Part shown: positions 54,329 to 63,401 of the stretch, in pieces
Numbering within the stretch: the stretch's first letter is position 1
Layout of the letters: every line of letters starts with the position of its first letter
From: Qaidamihabitans albus
Lineage (GTDB): Bacteria > Actinomycetota > Actinomycetes > Mycobacteriales > Pseudonocardiaceae
DNA length: 64,000 nt
Reading direction: 5' to 3'
Assembly (NCBI RefSeq): GCF_016464705.1
Contig: NZ_JAEHOB010000006.1
Span: 186,001 to 250,000 of the forward strand
Made by a program: the position numbers and the translations under genes
Notes under the pieces: model-generated
Told to the model about the DNA's origin: nothing
Database searches by the model: none
Seen by the model: the letters and a program-made list of their open reading frames with translations, nothing else

Positions 54329-57031
54329 TCACATGACCTCGGGACGCAGTCGCTTGTGGGCGGCCACCACCACGGACGCGAGCAGCGCCACGGCCAGGAT
54401 GCGCAACCAGGTGTCGCCGCCGATCGGTGCGGTGCCGAACAGCGTGTGCATCACCGGCAGGTAGGTGATCGCGAGCTGACCCGCTGTCTGGAACGCGACG
54501 CCACCGAGTATCCAGCGGTTGCCGAACAGCCCGATCCGCCACATCGAGTGCGTCAGCGACCGGCAGCTGAACAGGTAGAACAGCTCGACGGCGACGAAGA
54601 GGTTCACCGCAGCGGTACGGGCCTCCGCGAGTGTCGCGCCCGCCGCCAGCTCCCAGTCGAACATCCACCACGTCCCGCCGACCAGCAGGGCGGACACCAG
54701 CAGGATGCGCACCACCAGGCCGCCGGTCAGCAGTGGCCGCCGCGGGTCCCGGGGCGGGCGCAGCATGATGCCCGGCTCCTTCGGCTCGAACGCGAGCATC
54801 AGCCCGAGGGCCACCGCCGTGGTCATGTTGATCCACAGGATCTGCGTCGGCAGGATCGGCAGCGCGGAGCCGAGCAGGATCGCCACGAGGATGACCAGGC
54901 CCTCGGCCATGTTCGTCGGCAGTGTCCATACGATGAACTTGGTGAGGTTGGCGAACACCCCGCGGCCCTCCTCGACCGCGGCCTCGATGGTGGCGAAGTC
55001 GTCGTCGGTCAGCACCATGTCGCCCGCCTCCTTGGCGACCTCTGTGCCTGCCTTGCCCATCGCGATGCCGATATCGGCCTGCCGCAGCGCCGGCGCGTCG
55101 TTGACGCCGTCACCGGTCATCGCCACCACCTCGCCGCGCGACTGCAATGCCTCGACCAGACGCAGCTTCTGTTCCGGCGACACCCGCGCGAACACCGAAG
55201 CCCGCTCGACCGCGTCCGGGAACGCGGACGGCGACAGCTCGGCCAGCTCGGCACCGGTGAGCACGTCGCCCTGGCGCCGCTCGGTCAGCACGCCGACGCT
55301 GCCGGCGATCGCGGTCGCGGTCGCCGCGTGGTCGCCGGTGATCATCTTGACGGATACCCCGGCGTCCCGGCACGACCGCACGGCCGCGGCAGCGGCCGGG
55401 CGCGGCGGGTCGAGCATCGCTTGCAGCCCGGTGAACACGAGCGTGCCCGGCAGCTCCCGCTCGCCGAAGGCCGCTGGATCCGCGAGCCGTGCGAAACCGG
55501 TCGCCAGCACCCGCAGCCCGGCAGCCGCGAGCTCCTCGGCGGCCCGCGCCACCGTGGCCCGGTCCAGCGGCCGCACCGCGCCGTCCTCGGCCAGCTCCGC
55601 GTGGCAGAGGTCCAGAACCCGTTCCACCGCGCCCTTGGCCAGCACCACGTGACCGTCCTCGTCCCGGTGCAACGTCGCCATGTACTGCCGGTCCGAGCTG
55701 AACGGGATCGCCGCCACGCGGGGCAGCCCGGACAGTGCGGGAGTGCCGATCCCGCCCTTGCGGGCGGCGACCAGCATCGCGCCCTCGGTCGGGTCTCCGA
55801 CGACCTCCGTCCGGCCCTCCCTGCAGGCCAGGGTGGCGTCGTTGCACGCGGCTCCCGCGAGCAGGGTCCACCGCAGCGATGCGCTCGCCGACGCCGTCAC
55901 CCGCCCGCCCGCGGCGTCCCGCAGTTCGCCGTCCACCGCGTACCCGGACCCGGAAACCTCGTAGCGGTGCCCGGGTGTCCACACGGCACGGACGGTCATC
56001 TGGTTCTCGGTCAGCGTGCCGGTCTTGTCCGAGCAAACCACCGTCGTGCCGCCGAGCGTCTCGACCGCGGGCAGCCGCCGGATCACGGCCCGGCGGCGCG
56101 CCATGCGGGCAACCCCGATAGCGAGCGTGATGGTCACCGCGGCGGGCAGCCCCTCCGGGATCGCGCCCACCGCCAGTGCCACGGCCGCGGTGAACATCTC
56201 CACGGCCTGCTCGCCGCGCACCAAGCCGATCCCGAAAGTCACCGTGGCGAGGGCGAGGATGGCGACGGTCAGCAGCCTGCTGAAGCCGGCGAGCTTGCGC
56301 GTCAGCGGCGTCGCCAGGGAAACTGCGCTGCCGACCAGCCGGTGGATCCGGCCTAGCTCGGTCTCCGCGCCGGTGGCGACGACGATGCCCACGCCCGTGC
56401 CGCCGGTGACCAGCGTTCCCGAGTGCAGCATGTTGCGCCGGTCGGCGACCGGGGTCGGCCCGGGCAGCACCGCCTGGTCCTTCACCACCGGCAGCGCCTC
56501 GCCGGTCAGTGCGGACTCGTCGACGGCCAGCTCCGCGGGGCGCGTCAGCCGCAGGTCCGCGGGGACGCGGTCGCCCGCCTCCACGACCACGAGGTCGCCG
56601 GGCACGAGGTCGGCCGAGGGCACGATCCGCTCGGTGCCGTCGCGGAGCACCCTTGCCTCGGTGCGCACCATCGCGCGCAGCGCGTCGAGCGCGGCCTCCG
56701 CCTTCGACTCCTGGATGAACCCGACGATCAGGTTGAGCGCGACCACACCGAAGATCACCGCCGAGTCGACCCGTTCGCCGAGTGCCAGCGTCACGGCGCC
56801 TGCCACGAGCAACACGTAGATCAACGAGTTGTGCAGCTGCCGCAGCAGCCGCAGCAGCGGGCCCGCGGTGCGGGTCCGGGGCAGCACGTTGGGCCCGAAG
56901 CGGGCCTGCCGCTCGTGCACTTCGGCGGCGCTCAGGCCGCCGTCGGGATCGGTGTCGAGCAGCAGCACAACCTCGTGCACCGGGAGCGCGTGGTGCGGCT
57001 CGGCTGGTTGGGTCGGCGCGGTGGTGGGCAC
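54329..57031 (-). CDS. ctpF: CtpF-like cation-transporting P-type ATPase
   Basis: A 900-residue P2A-type ATPase with the same length as CtpF (Rv1997) of M. tuberculosis. It carries the phosphorylation site VVCSDKTGTLTENQMTV, TGEALPVVKD, KMITGDHAATATAIA, and MTGDGVNDAPALRQADIGIA. The C-terminal transmembrane part ends LFYLFSCRSLTHSMWRIGLF. CtpF is a DosR-regulon calcium/ion exporter. A GTG at 57031 is used, although the AAGGA before it is very close; no better start was found. A perfect box lies 58 nt upstream. Confidence 0.92.
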   Translation of the reverse strand: MPTTAPTQPAEPHHALPVHEVVLLLDTDPDGGLSAAEVHERQARFGPNVLPRTRTAGPLLRLLRQLHNSLIYVLLVAGAVTLALGERVDSAVIFGVVALNLIVGFIQESKAEAALDALRAMVRTEARVLRDGTERIVPSADLVPGDLVVVEAGDRVPADLRLTRPAELAVDESALTGEALPVVKDQAVLPGPTPVADRRNMLHSGTLVTGGTGVGIVVATGAETELGRIHRLVGSAVSLATPLTRKLAGFSRLLTVAILALATVTFGIGLVRGEQAVEMFTAAVALAVGAIPEGLPAAVTITLAIGVARMARRRAVIRRLPAVETLGGTTVVCSDKTGTLTENQMTVRAVWTPGHRYEVSGSGYAVDGELRDAAGGRVTASASASLRWTLLAGAACNDATLACREGRTEVVGDPTEGAMLVAARKGGIGTPALSGLPRVAAIPFSSDRQYMATLHRDEDGHVVLAKGAVERVLDLCHAELAEDGAVRPLDRATVARAAEELAAAGLRVLATGFARLADPAAFGERELPGTLVFTGLQAMLDPPRPAAAAAVRSCRDAGVSVKMITGDHAATATAIAGSVGVLTERRQGDVLTGAELAELSPSAFPDAVERASVFARVSPEQKLRLVEALQSRGEVVAMTGDGVNDAPALRQADIGIAMGKAGTEVAKEAGDMVLTDDDFATIEAAVEEGRGVFANLTKFIVWTLPTNMAEGLVILVAILLGSALPILPTQILWINMTTAVALGLMLAFEPKEPGIMLRPPRDPRRPLLTGGLVVRILLVSALLVGGTWWMFDWELAAGATLAEARTAAVNLFVAVELFYLFSCRSLTHSMWRIGLFGNRWILGGVAFQTAGQLAITYLPVMHTLFGTAPIGGDTWLRILAVALLASVVVAAHKRLRPEVM

Positions 57032-57088
57032 TCCTTCAGTGGACCGGATCGGAAGCGGCGCGCCAATCGTCGTTCGACCCCGCCACCT

Positions 57089-57102
57089 GGGCCCTTCGGC
57101 CC
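57089..57102. promoter_or_regulatory. DosR-type box 6
   Basis: GGGCCCTTCGGCCC, 58 nt from the ctpF start and 114 nt from the wax ester synthase ATG. It stands in the divergent gap and could serve both sides. It is the same sequence as box 5 in the other orientation. Confidence 0.85.
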
Positions 57103-57215
57103 TGCAAGCACCGCGGGGACCACCGTCACGGGCGTACCATCGAAGATCACGTGATCCGGCCTCGCTCGCCGGCGAGAGCGGGAGCGACGCAGGGCGGAGG
57201 CAACGAAGGGGGACC

Positions 57216-58679
57216 ATGCTCGGCAGGCTCATCCGGCGGCGCGGCACCGGTTCCCGGCAGGCCCACGACGCACCGGCCCCGATCGAGCGCATGGGTGCCG
57301 GAGACCTGATGACGCTGGCCTCCGACCTGGGTTCGCCACCGATGCAGATCGCCGGGATCATGCGGCTGGGCGGCGGGTCTGCGCTGCGCGAGGAGGACGT
57401 GCTCGACACCGTCGCCGACAGGGCCGGCGCGATCCCGCGGCTGCGCCAGCGCCTGGTCCGCGCCCCGCCGGGCGGTGGCCGGCCCTACTGGACCGACGAG
57501 CCCTCGTTCGACCCGCGCGAGCATCTCCGGCACGAGCGCTGCGCCGGGCCGGGGGACGACGAAGCTTTGCTGGCGGTGGCGAACCGCGCCGTCACCCACA
57601 GGCTGCCGCGCAACCGGCCGCTGTGGTCGGCCACCCTCGTGACGGGCATCGCCGGCGGCGACGCCGCGCTCGTCTTCGTGTTCCATCACGTGCTCACCGA
57701 CGGCCTCGGCGGACTTGCCGTGTTCACCCACATAGTCGACGGAGCGCCGCCACCCGCCGATCCAGGGTTCCCGCGGCCCGCGCCGCCGCGGCGCCGGCTG
57801 TACACCGAGGCGACCCGGGACCGCCTTCGTGCGCTGACCCGGTTCCGCGCCGGGCTGCACAACGTCCGCCGGGCCGCGTACGAGCTGCGGGTGAGCCGCG
57901 CGAGCGCCCCTCGTTCCTCGCTGAACCGGCCCACCGGCCCGCGGCGGGACTTCGCGGTCGCCCGTGCCGACGTGTCCGCGGTCCGTCCCGCCGCCCGCGC
58001 CTGCGGCGGCACGCTCAACGACATCGTGCTCACCGCGGCGACGGGCGCGCTGCACGCCCTGTTGCGGCACCGTGGCGAGTCCGTCGACGAAGTGGTCGTG
58101 TCCATGCCTGTCGCCGCGCGCGGCCGGGAACCCCGCGGCGGCCTCGGCAACCATGTCGGAACGGTGCCGGTCGCTCTGCCCGCGGGCGGGGCCACCCTCG
58201 ACCGCCTGGCGGCGATCGCCGCGGTGACCAGGCAGCGCCGGGGCGGTTTCCGCGGCGCTTCCGCGACCCTGCTCAGCCCGGCGTTCCGGGTGCTGGCCCG
58301 GCTGGGCCTGCTGCGCTGGTTCATCGAGCGGCAGCGCCTGATCTCGACATCGATCACGTATCTGCCGGGCCCGCCGAGACGTCTGTCGTTCCTCGGCCTG
58401 CCCGTGACCGAGGTCGTGCCACTGTCGACGATCAAGGGGAACATGACGGTGTCGTTCGTGGCACTGTCCTACGCGGGCCGGCTCACAATCACCGCGGTCA
58501 CCGATCCGGCCCGGTGTCCCGACCTCCCCGTGCTGATGGCCGCCCTGCGGGAGGAGCTGGCGGCGCTGGCCGGCACGCGACCGAAGTCCCCATCGGCAGA
58601 GTCCAACGGCACCAGCGCCGCTCCCCGCCCCGCTCCTAACGTCGACCGTGGCAGCGCCGAACACGACTCCGCGCGGTGA
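57216..58679 (+). CDS. Wax ester synthase/diacylglycerol acyltransferase (Tgs-like)
   Basis: A 487-residue bifunctional acyltransferase making wax esters or triacylglycerol from acyl-CoA. The active-site motif is HHVLTDG in FVFHHVLTDGLGGLAV. The N-terminal PIERMGAGDLMTLASDLGSP and C-terminal PLSTIKGNMTVSFVALSYAG are typical of the family. GAAGGGGGACC precedes the ATG. Tgs1 (Rv3130c) and Tgs2 are part of the hypoxic storage response. It diverges from ctpF under a shared DosR-type box and runs into a Usp gene. Confidence 0.92.
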   Translation: MLGRLIRRRGTGSRQAHDAPAPIERMGAGDLMTLASDLGSPPMQIAGIMRLGGGSALREEDVLDTVADRAGAIPRLRQRLVRAPPGGGRPYWTDEPSFDPREHLRHERCAGPGDDEALLAVANRAVTHRLPRNRPLWSATLVTGIAGGDAALVFVFHHVLTDGLGGLAVFTHIVDGAPPPADPGFPRPAPPRRRLYTEATRDRLRALTRFRAGLHNVRRAAYELRVSRASAPRSSLNRPTGPRRDFAVARADVSAVRPAARACGGTLNDIVLTAATGALHALLRHRGESVDEVVVSMPVAARGREPRGGLGNHVGTVPVALPAGGATLDRLAAIAAVTRQRRGGFRGASATLLSPAFRVLARLGLLRWFIERQRLISTSITYLPGPPRRLSFLGLPVTEVVPLSTIKGNMTVSFVALSYAGRLTITAVTDPARCPDLPVLMAALREELAALAGTRPKSPSAESNGTSAAPRPAPNVDRGSAEHDSAR

Positions 58680-58706
58680 CGCGCGGACCGGACAGGGAGT
58701 ACCGAG

Positions 58707-59615
58707 ATGACCAACGCCAACCAGGGCAACGCCCCGATCGTCGTCGGTGTGGACAGCTCCGAGGCATCGCTGCGCGCGGTGCGCTGGGCCGCGAACACCG
58801 CAGCGAAGCATCACGCGCCGCTGCACCTCGTGCACGCGGCGGGCTTTCCCGACCTCTACGTCGGCTCGAACGTGCCACCCCCGGAGGCATTCAAGGAGGA
58901 GCTGCGCGAGAAGGCGTGGGAGTCGCTGCACCAGGCGAAACGGGTCGCGGAGCAGATCGGTGACATCCAGGTCGAGGCGCGGTTCGAGACCGACCCGCCC
59001 GTTCCGTACCTCATCCACGCATCCAGGACCGCCCGCATGATCGTCCTCGGCTCGTCGGGTCACACCGGTTTCGCCGGGATGATGCTCGGCTCCGTCACCC
59101 TCTCCCTGGTCAGCCACGCCCGGTGCCCGGTGGTCTCGATCCGCGACGACTACGACGAGATCGCGATCAGCGACGACCGCCCGGTCGTCGTGGGCGTCGA
59201 CGGCAGCCCGCTCAGCGAGCGCGCCCTCGGCTACGCGTTCGACGAGGCGTCCTTCCGCGGCGTCGAGCTGGTCGCGGTGCACACCTGGAGCGACGCCGAC
59301 AGCGAGTTCGCCTTCAGCCAGGCCCGGCTGTACTACGACTGGGAGCCGCTGCGCGACACCGAGGAGCGACGGCTCGCCGAGCGTCTCGCCGGCTGGCCGG
59401 AGAAGTACCCCGACGTGCACGTCCGGCGCGTCGTCGTGCGCGACCGGCCGCGGCACGAACTACTGGAGTGGAGCAAGAAGGCACAGCTCGTCGTCATCGG
59501 CAGCCGGGGCCGTGGTGGTTTCCGCGGCATGCTGCTCGGCTCGACCAGTCAGGCGCTGACCCACAACGCCCACTGCCCGGTCATGATCGCCCGCCCCGAA
59601 CCCGACGAGGACTGA
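58707..59615 (+). CDS. Universal stress protein, tandem Usp domains
   Basis: A 302-residue tandem Usp, with GSSGHTGFAGMMLGSVTLSL and GSRGRGGFRGMLLGSTSQAL as ATP loops. The second domain contains EFAFSQARLYYDWEPLRD, a longer insert than in the other copies. GGGAGTACCGAG precedes the ATG. It is 27 bp behind the acyltransferase gene, in the same transcript. There is no box of its own, so the box at 57089 would drive it. Confidence 0.92.
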   Translation: MTNANQGNAPIVVGVDSSEASLRAVRWAANTAAKHHAPLHLVHAAGFPDLYVGSNVPPPEAFKEELREKAWESLHQAKRVAEQIGDIQVEARFETDPPVPYLIHASRTARMIVLGSSGHTGFAGMMLGSVTLSLVSHARCPVVSIRDDYDEIAISDDRPVVVGVDGSPLSERALGYAFDEASFRGVELVAVHTWSDADSEFAFSQARLYYDWEPLRDTEERRLAERLAGWPEKYPDVHVRRVVVRDRPRHELLEWSKKAQLVVIGSRGRGGFRGMLLGSTSQALTHNAHCPVMIARPEPDED

Positions 59616-59629
59616 GGAGAACAGGCTCG

Positions 59630-61129
59630 GTGCCGGATCACGAAGGCGGCCCGCCGGCCGAAGCCGGCGGGTTCGCAGCCGTCCACGAGACCCACATCGG
59701 TGTGGTGTTCCTGGTCGGCGACCGCGCGTACAAGCTCAAGAAACCGGTCGACCTCGGCTTCGTCGACTTCAGCACCCCGGAGCGCAGGCGGGCCGCCTGC
59801 CACCGCGAGGTCGAGCTCAACCGGCGGCTCGCACCCGACGTCTACCTCGGCGTCGCGGAGGTGTCCGGCGTTCCCGGTGCATCCACAGCGGACGATGACG
59901 TCGCCGACTATCTCGTCGTGATGCGCCGCATGCCGCCCGAGCGGCGCCTCTCTACGCTCGTCGAGTCCGGTGTGGACACTTCGGACACGATCGACCGGCT
60001 GGCCAGGATGGTCGCCGCCTTCCACGCGGCCGCCGATCGCGGGCCGGAGATCGCCGCCGACGCCACCCGCGACGCGATCCGGCAGCGGTGGCGGGACAGT
60101 TTCGCCCAGGTCCATCCGCTCGGTGTCCTCGAAAGCGGCCTGGCCGCCGAGATCGAACGGCTCACGCTCGACTTCCTCGCCGGTCGCGAGCCCCTCTTCG
60201 ACCGGCGGATCGCCGAGGGCCGGGTCGTCGACGGGCACGGCGACCTGCTGGCCGGGGACATCTTCTGCCTCGAAGACGGCCCGAGGGTGCTGGACTGCCT
60301 CGAGTTCGACGACCGGCTGCGCCGGCTCGACGGCCTGGACGACATCGCGTTCCTGGCGATGGACCTGGAGCGGCTGGGCGCGCAGGGGTTCGCGCGGCGG
60401 CTGCTCGAACGCTACGCGGAGTTCGCGGGCGATCCCGCCCCCGCCGCGCTGCGTCATCACTACGTGGCCTACCGGGCGTTCGTCCGGGCGAAGGTCTCGT
60501 GCCTGCGCGCGGCGCAGGGCGATACCGGTTCCGCCGGGCAGGCCCGCGACTACGCCGAGCTCGCCCTCCGGCATCTGCGGGCCGGCCGGCCCCGGCTGGT
60601 CATCGTGGGCGGGCTGCCGGGCACCGGCAAGTCCACGCTGGCCGGCCTCGTCGCCGACGAGCTCGGCGCGGTGCTGATCTCCAGCGACCGGCTCCGCAAG
60701 GAGCTCGCGGGAGTGTCCCCGCACGACTCCCGCGCCGCCGAGTACGGCGCAGGCATCTACTCGCGGGCGCATACCGAGCACACCTATGCGGAGCTGCTGC
60801 GGCGGGCGGAGGAACTGCTGTCCCTCGGCGAGACCGTGGTGCTGGACGCGTCGTGGATCCGCGCGGCCGACCGCCAGGCGGCCACCGAGACCGCGGCGCG
60901 CGTGCACAGCGAGGTGGTGTCGCTGCGCTGCGCGGCCCCGGCCGAGGTCACGGCGCAGCGGATCCGGGAGCGGTACGGCGACGTCTCCGACGCCGATCCG
61001 CGGGTGGCCGCTGCCATGGCCGCCGAAGCCGACCCGTGGCCCGACGCCACGGAGATCCCCACGACCGGGGCGCCGTCCGAGGCACTCGCGCACGCGCGGG
61101 CCGCGCTGGCGCCCTTCGGCACCGAGTGA
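59630..61129 (+). CDS. Rv2004c-like fused phosphotransferase / P-loop kinase
   Basis: A 499-residue cytoplasmic protein. The N-terminal half (about 1-320) is an aminoglycoside phosphotransferase-like kinase with VVDGHGDLLAGDIFCLEDGP as catalytic loop. The C-terminal half is a P-loop kinase with IVGGLPGTGKSTLAGLVADE and VLDASWIRAADRQAAT. The order and size (498 in M. tuberculosis Rv2004c) agree with this DosR-regulon protein of unknown substrate. GTG start, GAGGAGAACAGG before it. It follows the Usp by 14 bp. Confidence 0.9.
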   Translation: MPDHEGGPPAEAGGFAAVHETHIGVVFLVGDRAYKLKKPVDLGFVDFSTPERRRAACHREVELNRRLAPDVYLGVAEVSGVPGASTADDDVADYLVVMRRMPPERRLSTLVESGVDTSDTIDRLARMVAAFHAAADRGPEIAADATRDAIRQRWRDSFAQVHPLGVLESGLAAEIERLTLDFLAGREPLFDRRIAEGRVVDGHGDLLAGDIFCLEDGPRVLDCLEFDDRLRRLDGLDDIAFLAMDLERLGAQGFARRLLERYAEFAGDPAPAALRHHYVAYRAFVRAKVSCLRAAQGDTGSAGQARDYAELALRHLRAGRPRLVIVGGLPGTGKSTLAGLVADELGAVLISSDRLRKELAGVSPHDSRAAEYGAGIYSRAHTEHTYAELLRRAEELLSLGETVVLDASWIRAADRQAATETAARVHSEVVSLRCAAPAEVTAQRIRERYGDVSDADPRVAAAMAAEADPWPDATEIPTTGAPSEALAHARAALAPFGTE

Positions 61130-61143
61130 CCCTCCCGCACAGC

Positions 61144-62118
61144 TCAGCGCGGGACGAGCAGGACCCAGACGGGGCCTTCGGCGAGGGGCAGTGGCTCGCC
61201 CGCCTTGGTGGTGAACCGGGTGCCATCAGCGGGTTTCTCGCGCTTCCATGTGGCGGCGTAGGACTTTCCGTCCCGCAGGACGGTCGCCGGGCCGCTGCCG
61301 ACGCTGCGCACCACCGGTGACACCGCGCCCGCCGCGTCGGCGACCTGCGCGCCCTGCCGGATCTCGACGCGCTGCACGATCACGGTCGCCGCGGACACCC
61401 GGCCGGACTCGGCCGACCGCAGCGGTGTGCCGTTCATCGACACCAGCCACCGGCCCTGCCGCGGCGCCCAGGTGAAGCGGTACGACGCGGCCGGGTAGCG
61501 CGCGCCGTGTTCGGTGGCGGCGGTGCCGCCGCCGGGCGCGGCGCCGAACTCGAAGACCTGCCGGGGACCGGCACCTCGGCCCTCGGGCAGCCTGGCCGGG
61601 CGCACGAACAGGTTGTGCGGCCGCGGGCGGGAGGAGTTCCGGAAGTACGCCCCTGGCGCGGCCGCCTCCGGGGCGATGACGAGCGGCGCGGAGCGCAGCA
61701 GCGGGCGGATCTCCGGTGCGGCACCGGAGTACGCCAGGGTCGGCCTGCCGTACTGGGCGAGCAGCTGGATATCGGTCTGCCGCGCGCTGCGGACCGGCCC
61801 GGCCACGTCGGGCAGGTTCGCCGAGTACACGGCCGCCAGCCGGGTCAGCCCGCCCTCCACCGGTTCGACGTAGACCACCTCGGCCGCACCGAGCCCGGTC
61901 TGCGGCCGCGCGGGTTCGACATTGTCGATCTTGATGACCAGCAGGCGCCGCTGCGGTTCGGGCGGCTCGCTCGGCGTCGCCGACGGTTCCGAGGGCGGCG
62001 GGGCGGCCGGGGGCGGGGTTTCGTCGTCGCGGTCCCACAGCAGCAGCACCGCCACGACGGCCACGGCGGCGAACACGGCTACCGCGGCCAGCAGCTGGCG
62101 GACGTGCTTGCTCGGCAT
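61144..62118 (-). CDS. Secreted or membrane-anchored DUF3048 (YerB-like) protein
   Basis: A 324-residue protein with an N-terminal membrane anchor (LLAAVAVFAAVAVVAVLLLW) and a Pro/Ser/Glu linker, and a DUF3048 fold outside the membrane. Family segments are LLVIKIDNVEPARPQTGLG, AAVYSANLPDVAGPVRSARQT, RFTWAPRQGRWLVSMNGTPL and GPVWVLLVPR. It resembles YerB of Bacillus, a lipoprotein of unknown role, but a lipobox cysteine is missing here. GAGAGGGTGGTGAC precedes the ATG. It ends near the phosphotransferase end and is on the opposite strand; it is not clearly DosR-linked. Confidence 0.85.
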   Translation of the reverse strand: MPSKHVRQLLAAVAVFAAVAVVAVLLLWDRDDETPPPAAPPPSEPSATPSEPPEPQRRLLVIKIDNVEPARPQTGLGAAEVVYVEPVEGGLTRLAAVYSANLPDVAGPVRSARQTDIQLLAQYGRPTLAYSGAAPEIRPLLRSAPLVIAPEAAAPGAYFRNSSRPRPHNLFVRPARLPEGRGAGPRQVFEFGAAPGGGTAATEHGARYPAASYRFTWAPRQGRWLVSMNGTPLRSAESGRVSAATVIVQRVEIRQGAQVADAAGAVSPVVRSVGSGPATVLRDGKSYAATWKREKPADGTRFTTKAGEPLPLAEGPVWVLLVPR

Positions 62119-62210
62119 GTCACCACCCTCTCCGGCTCGTCCGGCCACCTCCCTTACTAGTGGATCACGTCCGGGCCCGCAGCGGGCAGTGCCAATCGGG
62201 GCCGATCGCG

Positions 62211-63233
62211 CTACGGCACGAGCACAGCGGCACCGTTCACCCCGTCGGCGGCCAGGTCCGCCAGCGCGCGGTCGGCGGCGTCCAGCGGGTAGGAGGTCGT
62301 GCTGACCCGAAGCCGGTGCCGCGCCGCGAACCCCAGGAACTGCCGCGCGTCCTCGCGCGTGTTCGCGGTGACACTGCGCAGCTGGCGCTCCTGGAAAAGG
62401 TGCCGGCCGTAGTTCAGCGGCGGGATGTCGGAAAGATGGATGCCCGCGATCGCCAGCGTCCCTCCGCCGTCCAGCGCGGCGAGCGCAGGTGGCACCAGCT
62501 CGCCGACCGGGGCGAACAGGATCGCCGCGTCGAGCGGCTCGGGCGGCGGGTCGGCCGCGCCCTGCGCCGACGCTGCGCCCAGCTCGCGGGCCAGCTCGGC
62601 GGCCCGCTCGCTGCGGGTCATCACGTGCACGCGCATTCCCTCGGCCAGCGCCACCTGCGCGGCGAGGTGCCCGCTGGCACCGAACCCGTAGATGCCGACC
62701 CGGCCGCCTGCGGGTGGCTCCGCGCGGCGCAGTGCGCGGTAGCCGATGATGCCGGCACACAGCAGAGGCGCCAGCTCGGCGTCGGTGTAGCCGTCCGGCA
62801 GCGGGTGCGCGTACGCCGCCGGCACGGTGGTGAACTCCGCATAGCCGCCGTCCGCGTCCCAGCCCGTGTACACCGAGTCCGGGCAGAGGTTCTCGGCGCC
62901 ACGCTCGCAGAAGCGGCAGTGCCCGCAGGTGCCGCGCAGCCAGGCCACCCCCACCCGGTCGCCGACCGCGAATCCGGGCGCTGCCGCCGGATCGACGGCG
63001 ACGACCTCGCCGACCACCTCGTGCCCCGGCGTGACCGCCTGCCGGTGCACCGGCAGGTCCCCTTCCGACACGTGCAGGTCGGTGCGGCACACACCGCACA
63101 CCAGTACGCGCAGCAGCAGCTCGCCCGCTGCGGGCTCCGGCACCGGCGTGGTGCGCAGTTCCAGCGGCCCGGTGGCGATGGGGCCGGGCCGGACGACGTG
63201 CCAGGCACGCATCACCGGATCATGGGCGCTCAT
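62211..63233 (-). CDS. Zinc-dependent alcohol dehydrogenase (AdhA-like)
   Basis: A 340-residue medium-chain zinc ADH. The catalytic cysteine is in [22 protein letters not shown] supplies the His-Glu, and [15 protein letters not shown] binds the structural zinc. [20 protein letters not shown] is the NAD-binding loop. It is AdhA-like (Rv1862). ATG at 63233 with GGGGAGGATGCG is preferred to the upstream start. A DosR-type box is 82 nt upstream, shared with the DoxX-like gene. Confidence 0.9.
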   Translation of the reverse strand: MSAHDPVMRAWHVVRPGPIATGPLELRTTPVPEPAAGELLLRVLVCGVCRTDLHVSEGDLPVHRQAVTPGHEVVGEVVAVDPAAAPGFAVGDRVGVAWLRGTCGHCRFCERGAENLCPDSVYTGWDADGGYAEFTTVPAAYAHPLPDGYTDAELAPLLCAGIIGYRALRRAEPPAGGRVGIYGFGASGHLAAQVALAEGMRVHVMTRSERAAELARELGAASAQGAADPPPEPLDAAILFAPVGELVPPALAALDGGGTLAIAGIHLSDIPPLNYGRHLFQERQLRSVTANTREDARQFLGFAARHRLRVSTTSYPLDAADRALADLAADGVNGAAVLVP

Positions 63234-63314
63234 CGCATCCTCCCCTTCGGATGTCCTCACCGGACACTACGACGTCCGCGGTTCCCGCACCGGTGACGAT
63301 CGCCTCGCCATCGT

Positions 63315-63328
63315 GGGCACTTCGGCCC
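63315..63328. promoter_or_regulatory. DosR-type box 7
   Basis: GGGCACTTCGGCCC in the divergent gap between the alcohol dehydrogenase gene (82 nt) and the DoxX-like gene (74 nt). The adjacent C gives GGCCCC on the right. Confidence 0.78.
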
Positions 63329-63401
63329 CAGTAGCCGCGCGGCGACGACACGACACTGGAGGTGACGAGACGTCGACAACGAACGAGGAATGGAGCGCAC
63401 C

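Noticed and set aside
53801-56356. 851-codon frame opposite ctpF and the MarR-GNAT gene
   Set aside because: Antisense artefact of codon bias; CtpF is conserved over its full length on the other strand.
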